This document shows positions 42,137-52,051 of a stretch of DNA of 64,000 nt, piece after piece. Positions within the stretch are counted from its first letter, which is position 1. Each line of letters begins with the position of its first letter. The translations under genes were made by a program, and so were the position numbers. The notes below the pieces were generated by a model that saw nothing but the letters and a program-made list of their open reading frames with translations, searched no databases and was not told the origin of the DNA. The stretch comes from Lineolata rhizophorae. Lineage: Eukaryota; Ascomycota; Dothideomycetes; Lineolatales; Lineolataceae. The stretch spans positions 128,326 through 192,325 of the forward strand of contig MU001692.1 in NCBI GenBank assembly GCA_010093515.1. The letters run 5' to 3'.

Positions 42137-43921
42137 ATGTCCCACGAGTCTAAGGCCGCAGGCGACGCGCCTGCGGCGGAGGAAACTGGTGGTCAGGCTG
42201 CTGCTGCTGCTGCCGCTGCCGCTGCTGCCGCCGGCAGCGACCCCGCCGGTCCGGACGCCGAGCTGGATAGCGAGGGCGACGAGGAGGCTCCTGCGGGTGA
42301 AGAGGGTGGGGCCACGGCTGCAGACGCAGCCGGAGGGGCTAAGAAGAAGAAGAAGAAATCAAAGAAGAAGAAGGGCAAGGAGCCGGCGATGGAGGACGCT
42401 GCCGGAGGTTCCGACGAGGTGGCAGGCATGGGCGGGAAAAAAGTCAGCAAGAAGGAGCTGGATGCGGTGCTGGAGCAGAACCCGGCGCTGCAGAACGAGG
42501 TCAAGGGCATGGATCAGAAAAATTTGGCTGACCTGATGAAGCACATCAGCCTGGGCGACATGCTCACGGGGCTCAATGTTGGCTCCGGCAAGAACAAGAA
42601 GGACATGGCGAGCTACGAGTTTTGGAAGACGCAGCCGGTGCCCAAGTTCGACGACCAGGTCAAAGGCGAGGATGGGCCTATCAAGACCATCGACCCGGAA
42701 CAGGTACCCAAGGAACCCGCACCGCTCCTTATCGAGGGCTTCGAGTGGGTCACCATGGACTTGACGAGCGAGGCGGAGATGACTGATGTGTACGAGCTGC
42801 TCTCGAACCACTACGTCGAGGACCCAGAGGCCATGTTCCGATTCAAGTACTCTATTCCGTTCTTCAACTGGGCGCTCAAGGCGCCCGGCTGGCGCAAAGA
42901 CTGGCATGTGGGCATCCGCACGACGCAATCGCGGCGCCTCGTTGCCTTCATCTCAGCCATCCCGGCCTTGCTGCGCATCCGCGACAAGACGATTCAATGC
43001 TCCGAGGTCAACTTCCTCTGCATCCATAAAAAGCTGCGCGCCAAACGCCTCACCCCGGTCCTCATCAAGGAGATCACGCGCCGCTGCTACGCCGTCGGCA
43101 TCTTCCAGGCCATCTACACCGGCGGCGTCGTCCTCCCAAAACCTGTCTCCACCTGTCGCTACTTCCACCGCAGCCTCAATTGGGAGAAGCTCTACGACGT
43201 CGGCTTCTCGCCCTTGCCGCCGGGCTCCACTCGCGAGCGCCAGGTCGCCCGCTTCCGCCTGCCAACCAGCACGAGCACGCACGGCCTGCGGCCGATGCGA
43301 CTTTCGGACTCGGCCGCCGTGCTCGACCTGCTTAACCGCTACCTGAGCCGCGTAGACATGGCGCAGATCTTCACTGAGGAGGAGGTCGTGCATTGGCTGG
43401 TGAACAAGGAAGAGAGCGAGAAGGACCAAGTGGTCTGGTCGTACGTCGTCGAGGATCCGGAGTCGCGCAAGATCACCGACTTCTTCTCCTTCTACTGCCT
43501 CCAGAGCACCGTCATCCGCAGCGAGGGGAACGAAACTGTCAATGCGGCTTATCTTTTCTATTATGCCACAGAAACGGCATTTTCAAACGAGAAGAGGGCG
43601 CTGAAGGCAAGGCTGAATGCCTTGGTGAAGGATGCCTTGATACTAGCGAAGAACGTAAGCGATATATTTGAAAGCATTTTTGAACCAAGCTACCCATACT
43701 TTGGTGCGCTGACTCCATGACAGGCCGGCTTCGATGTGTTTAATGCGTTGACTCTCCTTGACAACCCTCTCTTCCTCGAAGAACAGAAATTCGGCGCGGG
43801 GGACGGTCAATTGCACTTCTACTTGTACAATTACAGGGCCGCCCCAATGCCAGGTGGCGTCGATCCCAAGAATCATGTTGATGAGAAGTACATGGGTGGA
43901 GTTGGCTTTATGCCATTATGA
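42137..43921 (+). CDS. NMT1: Glycylpeptide N-tetradecanoyltransferase (N-myristoyltransferase)
   Basis: Two exons (42137-43654, 43724-43921; intron 69 bp) encode 571 residues. The enzyme transfers myristate from myristoyl-CoA to N-terminal Gly of proteins such as Arf and G-alpha subunits. The N-terminus carries an Ala run, an acidic stretch and a Lys-rich block ([13 protein letters not shown]), as in ribosome-associated NMTs. The catalytic domain starts near 155 ([15 protein letters not shown]). It contains [48 protein letters not shown] and [11 protein letters not shown], and ends GVGFMPL, whose terminal carboxylate is catalytic in this family. The protein is slightly longer than usual because of the low-complexity leader. 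The ATG giving MSHESKAAG was chosen; the frame is also open upstream. It is single-copy and essential in studied fungi. Confidence 0.95.
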
Positions 43922-44471
43922 GTAACGAGGTAGTCAAACAAGGGAGTCCGTGCGGAATGTATATGCCTCGAGGTTTTCCACATATGCTGGATTCAAACTA
44001 GAGACTATTAGCTAGATAGCCTGAGACTAACGCTTGATGCTTAGACCCTGGAACATCTAGGTTATAGCAATAAAAGCTTTGAAGATTGGGTTACAAAAGT
44101 ACTAGAAAACTAAATATACGAAGGTTTTCAAATGAGCCCGTATCGACACCACTGAAGAACTGTGGAGTAGATGATGACGTGCTTTGTCTTCGGCTACACT
44201 CTGATGTCTATACTATGGCATTCAGACTAGAATCAGACATATCAGGACATTTAAGAGCTGGGAAATGAATGAAAGGCGCACTGAAGCCCACAGATCAAAT
44301 TCGTCGAATTAGATTGGATGGTGTTCTGCGCAAAAGGTCGCCCACCTTGCCGTAGCAGCTAGACCCTCGGCCAAAACCCTTGAAATATTCCATCATCACA
44401 CCCGAAAACTCACCATCACCCTCGGCGATTGACGAGCTCCCGGGCCGTCAACCGCACTCCAATTGACGGCC
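43922..44471. other. Intergenic region between NMT and COX10
   Basis: About 550 bp between two genes on the same strand. It holds the NMT 3' end and the COX10 promoter. No further gene is seen. Confidence 0.5.
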
Positions 44472-46058
44472 ATGTTTCCTCCAATACGTGTGATCCGACC
44501 CAATACGATCATTCAGTCCGGTTCAATATGTTCACGATGCCTCCGACAGCTGTCGCCGCCTGCGACAGCCAGTCGGTCGCTTGCCACTAGCCCGACCTCT
44601 CGTGAGGCCACCACCGTTTCGAGCCGGCAGACTCCGAGAAGCCTCAGAAAAGAGTATTTCTGGGCAAATTCTGCATTAGAGCAGGTCGTCAAGGGCGCCA
44701 GAAGGCGGGCATGGAGTGCTGTGGTGCCCGGCAAGACGCTCGGCGCAACGGAACGCGCCTCGCAAAGCTCCACATCATTACGACCTGCGACGGAAGAAGC
44801 TCCATCAACACCGCAGTCGACCTCTCTTGAGAAAGAAGAGCTCCCCCATCGCCGACGAAAACGCCTAAAGAAAGAAGCAGCTGCAGCCGCTGCAGCCGCC
44901 GAATCCGGCACCAGCGCCGAGCCCGTCATCCCACCCGACGCCTCCTCTCTCCTTTCGACGCTTTCCTCCCGCCTCCCCACGCACTCCATCCGGCGATTCC
45001 TCGCGACCTACCTCTCGCTCTCGAAGCCGCGCCTCACGTTCATGATCGTCCTGACGGCGACGGCCGCCTACGCGCTGTACCCGGTGCCGGCGCTCCTCTC
45101 GCCCAGCACGACGGCGGCGCCGTCCCTCAGCACCGCCACACTAGTCTTCCTCACGACGGGCACGGCGCTCGCCAGCGCGTCGGCCAACGCGCTCAACATG
45201 CTCGCCGAGCCCGCGCACGACGCCAAGATGTCGCGCACGCGCAACCGGCCGCTCGTACGCGGGCTGGTGGGCCCGGCGGGCGCGCTCGCCTTCGCCGTCG
45301 CCACCGGCGTCGCCGGCGTCGTCGCGCTGTACCTGGGCGTCAACCCGACGACGGCCGCGCTCGGCGCCGCAAACATCGTGCTCTATGCCGGCGTATACAC
45401 CCCGTTGAAGCGCGTCTCGGTGCTGAACACGTGGATCGGGGCCGTGGTGGGCGGGATTCCGCCGCTGATGGGCTGGACGGCGGCGGCCGGGCAGTACGCG
45501 ACCGGGGGCAGCGAGTACGGCGGCAGCGGCGGCGACGGCGGCGAAGCGGCGGCGCCGTGGTGGCGCTCGTCGGAGCTCCTCTTCGGACAGGACGCCGCCG
45601 GCGGCTGGCTCCTGGCCGCCCTCCTCTTCGCCTGGCAGTTCCCTCACTTCAACGCCCTCTCGTACACCATCCGCGACGAGTACCGCAACGCCGGGTACCG
45701 CATGCTGGCGTGGACGAACCCGGCGCGCAACGCGCGCGTCGCGCTGCGGTACGCGCTGCTCATGGTGCCGATTTGCGTCGGCTTCGGGCTCGCGGGCGTG
45801 ACGGACTGGGGGTTCGTGGCTACGAGCGCGGCGCCCAACGCGTGGTTGGTGGCCCAGGCGGGTAGGTTCTGGTATTACGGCGGCACGAAGGGCTCTGCGA
45901 GGGGCCTGTTCTGGGCTAGCGTGTGGCATTTGCCGATCGTGTTGGTGATGGCGATGGCGTGGAAGAAGGGCATGTGGGAGAGGGTTTGGAGGGCGGCGTG
46001 GGGGGATAGAGAAGAGGATGCGGATGATTGGGAAGAGGATGAGGGTGATGAAGGTTAG
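44472..46058 (+). CDS. COX10: Protoheme IX farnesyltransferase, mitochondrial
   Basis: A single frame of 528 residues. The enzyme adds a farnesyl group to heme B to make heme O, the first step toward heme A of cytochrome c oxidase, in the inner mitochondrial membrane. Residues 1 to about 165 form a basic, Ser-rich leader with an Ala run, suiting a mitochondrial presequence. The UbiA-type core follows: LSLSKPRLTFMIVLTATAAY at about 180, the prenyl-diphosphate site ASANALNMLAEPAHDAKMSR with TRNRPLVRG, YTPLKRVSVLNTWIGAVVGG, and AWQFPHFNALSYTIRDEYRN with AGYRML. Eight or so hydrophobic segments are visible. A Gly/Glu-rich insert lies at about 340-365. The tail is acidic. No intron is needed. Confidence 0.95.
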   Translation: MFPPIRVIRPNTIIQSGSICSRCLRQLSPPATASRSLATSPTSREATTVSSRQTPRSLRKEYFWANSALEQVVKGARRRAWSAVVPGKTLGATERASQSSTSLRPATEEAPSTPQSTSLEKEELPHRRRKRLKKEAAAAAAAAESGTSAEPVIPPDASSLLSTLSSRLPTHSIRRFLATYLSLSKPRLTFMIVLTATAAYALYPVPALLSPSTTAAPSLSTATLVFLTTGTALASASANALNMLAEPAHDAKMSRTRNRPLVRGLVGPAGALAFAVATGVAGVVALYLGVNPTTAALGAANIVLYAGVYTPLKRVSVLNTWIGAVVGGIPPLMGWTAAAGQYATGGSEYGGSGGDGGEAAAPWWRSSELLFGQDAAGGWLLAALLFAWQFPHFNALSYTIRDEYRNAGYRMLAWTNPARNARVALRYALLMVPICVGFGLAGVTDWGFVATSAAPNAWLVAQAGRFWYYGGTKGSARGLFWASVWHLPIVLVMAMAWKKGMWERVWRAAWGDREEDADDWEEDEGDEG

Positions 46059-46565
46059 GCTTTTCGCGGGTGGAGTGCACGAATTTTAGGCATGGAGACA
46101 TGTTTATGGCCGGGGCGCGATTGAAGGACTGTACTTCATCATGCGAAAAGAGAGTAAAGTATTATGGCACTGCAAGAAGTGTACTAAGTTTGTAAATACT
46201 ATGATGCCTGAGACACTCTACACGGCAATGTATCACTTAAGGAATTTAAATTAGTGATGTGATTTCAGACCGTGGAAATGCCACTATTTCTTGAGATGCT
46301 AGAAACTGATACATCGCTCAATTTTTGTTCCAACCAAATGCCAACTTTTAGTGTGGCTGTGCGTGCCTACTAGCCACAAGTGTATTTAAGCCACTGAGCT
46401 AAAATCTGCAACGGTGGGATGTGTCAACGTAACCATCCACACCACAGGCAAGAAGCATCCGCTCTCTGCTTGAGCATCTCACATATTCTTGGGGCGCATA
46501 TATTTCTGCTGCTATGCCTCAATCCCTTCGTGTACGTCTAGCAATAATTGTATTTGCATCGATCT
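46059..46565. other. Intergenic region between COX10 and the WD protein
   Basis: About 500 bp of AT-richer sequence with no supported gene. It holds the COX10 3' end and the promoter of the next gene. Confidence 0.5.
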
Positions 46566-49500
46566 ATGTCTAACGAAGTTCAGCATGAGTCACTGCTTGT
46601 CCCAGTAACCGCTGTGACAACATGGGGAACGAAGATACTTGCTGGAGAGGGGCCGTTCTTGCAAGTATATGACACCGCAACATATCCAGCGAAGCATTTA
46701 AATGCGATTCGTGTTTTCGAGTCGCAAGCAATCCACGGAATCCGTCTCCGCCACGAAGACGATGTCGACCCTGAGGCCGTCATCTGGGGCGGATCATGTT
46801 TGTGCATTGTCAGCCTCTCTACTGTTGGCCTTACCATCGAATGCCGAAAGACCGCAAACGTTCAAGTCAACGATTGGATTTTGGACTTGTGTTTGATGAG
46901 CGGAGACAAGATGAATGAGTCACGTGCGATGCAGGACATCATTGGTGTTCTAGTCACGGCTCATAATGCATTGTTTGCACTATGCGCACATTCAAACGAT
47001 AGGTATGATTTTTGTGTTTATGTTCCTGTCTGCATACAATATTTGTGTCAAATTCCCCAAGAAAATAAGATTCTGACGCTCAAAAGTTCTAGGGGATTCT
47101 ATGATCTGGCGGAACTGAGTCGCGGTACCCGCTGCATTCTTTATTCCGCCCACCTTCAACTCTTACCTGAGGGTCGTATCTTAGTGGCGGCTGGAACAGC
47201 ATTTGGTGAAGTGCTTGTTTGGTCTCTCACATTTCACTTGTGGGATGGTCAACGGGCGGAGCTTCATTATATTTTCTCTGGGCATGAGGGTTCGATATTC
47301 GGCGTTCAGATTTCTGAGGCACTCGAACACACGTCTACTGAGGTCCCTTGGAGAAAGGTTTTAGCCAGCTGCAGCGATGATCGCACAATCCGGCTTTGGG
47401 ACATATCTGGCGCGGTTGATCGAGCGTCATCTGCGGAAGCGAAGTCATTGGAACAGGCCCTCGCTGAACGGGAATCTGGATTTGGCATTGGATGGAAAGA
47501 TGATGTGCATAAAGATGGATGTCTTGCCATGGCATGGGGCCATATCTCCCGGATCTGGGGCGTGCGGTTTCTCCGGTTAGGGGAAGATGACGAACAGGGC
47601 AAGTTCCCCTACCACCTAGTATCATTTGGCGAGGATTCAACTTGCCAGCTATGGAACATCCGTCCGAGAGAGGGACGGGATGGTGATATAGAGTCACCAT
47701 TGCTTCTCGAACATTTTGGGGAGGCCTCCTACCATTCTGGGAAGAATATCTGGTGTATTGACGTGGTTGGGACCGGGCGTCATTCCATGATACTTACAGG
47801 AGCAGCTGATGGATCGGTTGTATCTTTTTCACCAGACTCACATGCATGCGGCAAGGCGTCTTCATGCGAAATGGAAATTTCTAATATGAAAGTAATGCCA
47901 ACTGCAAAAGAGAAGGCCTCGGATCCACCAGCAGCAGAGCGACAGAACCAGAATAATTATCGCCAACCGCGTGAAGATCCCTTCAGATGCTACGCTTTTA
48001 CATCTGAAAGAACATTCGTGGTTACTACTAAGAGCGGAAAAGTCTGCCGTTGCGATACGGGAGTGCATACGTCACCTAGTGGGAAAACTAGCATAACACT
48101 GGATGTTACTGATCTTCATTATTCCAGTAATGATTTACGTGGGTATTCGATTGCTGCCGGCGCAACTAATATGGGGTTAGCATTTCTAACCGGTTCCACT
48201 GGCGTGGTACATTGCTATGACTCCCACACGAATACCATTTCTGACATACTTGACTTGGAAGGAAAACCCGCCGGACTGTTTGTCACACAGGAAACTAGTT
48301 GCGTCGCTCCTCAGAGCTGTGTGCTTGTCGCCACTCGATTGGGGCTCCCGGTAGCCCAGCAACAGCTACTCCAGAGGGCTGGCGAGTCACCGTGCCTTCG
48401 CGTCAATTCAGCATTTCTTGCCCTGCCAGAGTCTTTTATGGTTACAAGCTCAGTTTCCATCTGGCGGAATCCAGATTTTGTCACCTTTCTTGGAGGCAGG
48501 AATGGTGCCATTCTCTTTTTTGCGTCAATTGCTTTCCCTGCGAGCCAGGGGATCAGCACATATCAACAACCTGTCCAACCGTCCCAATATATACCCCACA
48601 TCCATGGACGCGAAGCTGTCACGGACTTGAAATGGTTGCCAGTTTCGACGGCGTTGTCCAGTGATCGACAAGGGTGGCTTGTATCTGTAGGCCGCGATGG
48701 AACGTGCAGTGTCCTGCAGTTTACGGGATTGGACAAGCCGCCTACTTTGGTCCATAAGCTTGGACTACCCTTCGGCCCGAATGTTGAAGGAATATGCATT
48801 CAAAAACATGGCGCCCAAGAACACCTCATGTTCTTTGGCTTTGGAGGGAAGCGATTCGTCGTATACGATGACTCGCTAAAGCAGGAATACACGAACGTTG
48901 AGTGCGGGGGGGCACATCGCAACTGGGCCTTTATCTCGACAGGTGAAGGGGATGAAACCGACGGAAATTGCAGGGGAATGTTTGTATGGACCAAAGCATC
49001 CAAGGCCAACGTTGCCTACTTTCCGAAGTTCTCCCACCAGATTGTAAAGTCTGGAAGCCATGGGCGCGACATCAAAGCCGTTGCAATATCTCCCACGAGG
49101 AAACCAGGGTCACAGAATTATCTCATTGCTACAGGGGCCGAGGATACAACTATCAGGATTTTGGAATATGAACTTTCAGGTGTCCTGGATGTATCCGGGC
49201 AGTTCAGGTGTGTTCAGGTTATCAGAAAGCATACGACCGGCATACAACAACTAGCGTGGTCAAATGACGGTTATTATCTTTTCAGCAGCGGAGGCAACGA
49301 AGAATTCTATATCTGGAGAGTTCATTCTGTCCCGTTGCTTGGAGTTGGAATTGTCTGCGAAGGGGTGTGTCCGCCTAAAAGCGAGGCTCGCGACCTCCGC
49401 GTTACGAGCTTTGCCGTGACAGAGAAGTCGCGTCTTACGAATTTTGCAGACAGCGAAGAACGCACATTTCTGATTACTTTAACATATTCCGACTCTATTG

Positions 49501-50177
49501 TGGTAGTATGGCAATATTCCACCTCGAGCAATAGTTCGTGGGCGTTACTCTGTTCAGGGAGCTACGGAACCGCTTGCCTTTTACAAGCTGCGTATCTGCC
49601 ATCTTCAAGGACTCCCCCTTTACTTACCGCGGCGACTGACGGGTATTTAGCATTGTGGTATCCGCCACAAGAATCCCTTGTAACAGAGCTACCCCGAATA
49701 CAAGCGTCCGCCAAATGGCGCGTTCACCAAAACGCCATTCAATGCCTGGATTGCTGCCCAATTGTGGGCTCGATCAATCTTGTTATCTGCGGCGGCGACG
49801 ACAACGCACTCTCCTTGACGCTCATGCGATCCGAATCCAACCCTTCAGCTTCGACCTTGCTCATTCCTGACGCGCATGCTGCGGCCTTGACGGCCTGTAC
49901 TGTGACTACCTTGTCACGGGACGAAGGAAGCCACCATACACGTTATTCGCTAGTGGCGACAACTGCAGGAAATGACCAACGTGTCAACATATGGGTTGTT
50001 AGAGTTGACCTTGCCATTCCTGGGGTGGAAGGTATAACAGTATTAAGGCTTGCAACGAGGGCCACATCTGTCGCCGACGTCTCAGATATGTCGCAATTTA
50101 CCCTGAGCCGAGGTGAAAAGTCAATTGCAAAATTGATCATCTGTGGCGTAGGGATGGACATGTGGACATTAGATTAG
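46566..50177 (+). CDS. RTT10: WD-repeat protein, WDR6/Rtt10 (Trm734) type
   Basis: Modelled as two exons (46566-47002, 47093-50177; intron 90 bp), 1173 residues. The N-terminus (VPVTAVTTWGTKILAGEGPF, VFESQAIHGIRLR) matches WDR6/Rtt10. In yeast this partners the Trm7 methyltransferase for 2'-O-methylation of tRNA position 34. WD units include GHEGSIFGVQIS ... CSDDRTIRLWDISG, GADGSVVSFSP, HGRDIKAVAIS ... TGAEDTTIRILEYE, HTTGIQQLAWSNDGYYLFSS and HQNAIQCLDCCP ... GGDDNALS. Together they probably form two or more propellers. The 90-nt segment has a GTATGA donor, a TTCTGAC branch site and a TAG acceptor, is AT-rich, and has no stop, so it can also be read through (1203 residues). After splicing R-G-F-Y-D-L joins smoothly to CILYSAHLQLLPEGRILVAA, the conserved family segment. 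Confidence 0.85.
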   Translation: MSNEVQHESLLVPVTAVTTWGTKILAGEGPFLQVYDTATYPAKHLNAIRVFESQAIHGIRLRHEDDVDPEAVIWGGSCLCIVSLSTVGLTIECRKTANVQVNDWILDLCLMSGDKMNESRAMQDIIGVLVTAHNALFALCAHSNDRYDFCVYVPVCIQYLCQIPQENKILTLKSSRGFYDLAELSRGTRCILYSAHLQLLPEGRILVAAGTAFGEVLVWSLTFHLWDGQRAELHYIFSGHEGSIFGVQISEALEHTSTEVPWRKVLASCSDDRTIRLWDISGAVDRASSAEAKSLEQALAERESGFGIGWKDDVHKDGCLAMAWGHISRIWGVRFLRLGEDDEQGKFPYHLVSFGEDSTCQLWNIRPREGRDGDIESPLLLEHFGEASYHSGKNIWCIDVVGTGRHSMILTGAADGSVVSFSPDSHACGKASSCEMEISNMKVMPTAKEKASDPPAAERQNQNNYRQPREDPFRCYAFTSERTFVVTTKSGKVCRCDTGVHTSPSGKTSITLDVTDLHYSSNDLRGYSIAAGATNMGLAFLTGSTGVVHCYDSHTNTISDILDLEGKPAGLFVTQETSCVAPQSCVLVATRLGLPVAQQQLLQRAGESPCLRVNSAFLALPESFMVTSSVSIWRNPDFVTFLGGRNGAILFFASIAFPASQGISTYQQPVQPSQYIPHIHGREAVTDLKWLPVSTALSSDRQGWLVSVGRDGTCSVLQFTGLDKPPTLVHKLGLPFGPNVEGICIQKHGAQEHLMFFGFGGKRFVVYDDSLKQEYTNVECGGAHRNWAFISTGEGDETDGNCRGMFVWTKASKANVAYFPKFSHQIVKSGSHGRDIKAVAISPTRKPGSQNYLIATGAEDTTIRILEYELSGVLDVSGQFRCVQVIRKHTTGIQQLAWSNDGYYLFSSGGNEEFYIWRVHSVPLLGVGIVCEGVCPPKSEARDLRVTSFAVTEKSRLTNFADSEERTFLITLTYSDSIVVVWQYSTSSNSSWALLCSGSYGTACLLQAAYLPSSRTPPLLTAATDGYLALWYPPQESLVTELPRIQASAKWRVHQNAIQCLDCCPIVGSINLVICGGDDNALSLTLMRSESNPSASTLLIPDAHAAALTACTVTTLSRDEGSHHTRYSLVATTAGNDQRVNIWVVRVDLAIPGVEGITVLRLATRATSVADVSDMSQFTLSRGEKSIAKLIICGVGMDMWTLD

Positions 50178-50469
50178 GAAGCCTAGCTAAGAGTTTGAAT
50201 GGCATAGGAGGGATCGTCTTTCGCCAACAGCAGGAATTTCGTAACGCTTCGAGGAAGGAAAGCTCAAGTGAGGGCTTGCTGAGTTTAACAAAGCTGTGAC
50301 TTCCCGTTTGAGCCGAACTTGATTATATGTCCATCTTTGGGCTATCACGCTCCGAGACCAAAATTCAAGTAGAATTTGAACCATCAACACCGTGTCCTAT
50401 TCTTCTTTCACCCTCTTGCCCTTTATTTAAGAACCAAGTCCACATCAATCAGCTTCAGCTGTATTGAGC

Positions 50470-51867
50470 ATGACTCAGGGGTACACCAGCAGTTGCTTGC
50501 CCGCAAGCTCTCCGTACAGTACGGACATTAAATTAGCCACACATTTAGAACCTAATTGGATGATGTCTCGCAAAGAGATCCGCGACAGGGAAAATGCAAG
50601 ATACTTTTACAAGAACAATAAGAGCCCCAAGCCCCGCCACATGCCAGCCTATCACAATGGGAAGGGACTACGAAAACCCAAGTCCAGTCCTGCTCTCAAA
50701 TACGAGGCTGAACAACGCAGGAGGGAAGCTTTGAGCCGGAGCCGAACTGCATCGCGACGGAATTCACAAATCCAGTCTTCGGGGATAATGGGCCGGTTGA
50801 CCTTGGCAGAAAACGAAGACTATCTATCATGCCGGGGACGCCGAAGGTCGCCAACGCAATCACCGCATCCTACCCGCCATCCTCCAGATTCGGGCGCCTC
50901 ATCGGTGGTGGAATCCGGCGAAGCGACACCGTTATGCTCTCATCCATCGTCTTCGGGGAGGGTTACTGGCTATAGCCAGCCCATATCTAGAAGGGATTCG
51001 CAGGCTGTTGTTGATAGCGATGACCATCACGAACGGCTCCAATCCATGACCAGTTCGCCGTCTTCCGCCTATCTGGGGCAACGGTCCCGAAGCGTTTCAC
51101 CAATCACGCTTGATGATTCTATGAGAGTGAGAAGAGAATCAGCCACGTCAAACTTCAGCTGGCGTAGTTGCACTTCAACGGATGATGTGCCAGGCACGGA
51201 TGCTGTGAGCCCAAATGAATGCGTTTTTCAGTTTCTGAGAAAGCCGGAAGGAGCAAAGCCGACGATTGAAATTAAGGAGAAGGGAACCGAAAATGTCATG
51301 GTGGTATCAACGCTCAATTCGATCAACTCCATATTTACCCATGCCGTTACCGTCCAAGAACTTGGTGCAGATCCCGGTAGAGAGCTTGTCGGAACTGTAC
51401 ACTGGATCGGTGATCCTTCAACAATTGCTTGGATGACAGTTGGAGACCGAGATGCCATCAAACTCGAACGCCAAAATGCAGACGGAGTCATCATCCACAG
51501 GTTCAGATATAAAGAAGATGTTATTTCACCGGATAAAGGCTCGAAAACCACATCTGCCCCGAAGGAACCCTTTCAAAACTTGGACACGGTCCTCGGACCC
51601 GCTTCCGCGAGGAGAAAAGATGCATTTACCTGGGCAACCATCCGCGGTACACTGAAGCTAAATCCGGGGCGTTTCGGCGGGCGTGAGTTGCAGATAGTGC
51701 TGCTGGATGAAGCTCGAATCGGTAACGTCCGTGCAAACCTGGAACGTGGGAGGTCGCTCAACAAGATTGCGAGACTTCATATACCTTCCAACAAAAGCGG
51801 TACAGACTGGGTCACCATTGCGATTCTCAGTTGCGTGGGGATGTTGTTTTGGCCGGAAAACGGCTGA
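50470..51867 (+). CDS. Conserved fungal protein of unknown function
   Basis: A single frame of 465 residues. Residues 1 to about 235 are disordered: basic and Ser/Arg-rich, with RSRTASRRNSQIQ and many SP motifs. A globular half follows (about 238-465) with alternating hydrophobic strands: NECVFQFLRKPEGAKPTIEI, GRELVGTVHWIGDPSTIAWM and GVIIHRFRYKEDV. It continues with DAFTWATIRGTLKLNPGRFG and LQIVLLDEARIGNVRANLER and ends in a hydrophobic helix (WVTIAILSCVGMLFWP) that could anchor it to a membrane. I do not recognise a named domain. The strand-rich half ending in one hydrophobic helix is loosely like Tubby/scramblase-type folds, but this is speculation. It lies in tandem with, and 292 bp after, the WD gene. 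Confidence 0.75.
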   Translation: MTQGYTSSCLPASSPYSTDIKLATHLEPNWMMSRKEIRDRENARYFYKNNKSPKPRHMPAYHNGKGLRKPKSSPALKYEAEQRRREALSRSRTASRRNSQIQSSGIMGRLTLAENEDYLSCRGRRRSPTQSPHPTRHPPDSGASSVVESGEATPLCSHPSSSGRVTGYSQPISRRDSQAVVDSDDHHERLQSMTSSPSSAYLGQRSRSVSPITLDDSMRVRRESATSNFSWRSCTSTDDVPGTDAVSPNECVFQFLRKPEGAKPTIEIKEKGTENVMVVSTLNSINSIFTHAVTVQELGADPGRELVGTVHWIGDPSTIAWMTVGDRDAIKLERQNADGVIIHRFRYKEDVISPDKGSKTTSAPKEPFQNLDTVLGPASARRKDAFTWATIRGTLKLNPGRFGGRELQIVLLDEARIGNVRANLERGRSLNKIARLHIPSNKSGTDWVTIAILSCVGMLFWPENG

Positions 51868-52051
51868 AGCTCGGCCGCGAGTCCTCGATGTTGGGAGGCA
51901 GATTAACATGGGTGTTCCGGACGAGAATTCACTCTTCTTGCGCTTTGTATCTGATCCTAAGCCTCAATTCCTATTTTTGCTCTACTTAGTATGGCAAAGC
52001 GACCCTATAGCCGCAGGTTGCAAATCAGGCATAGTCCCCATTTTATTGCAC

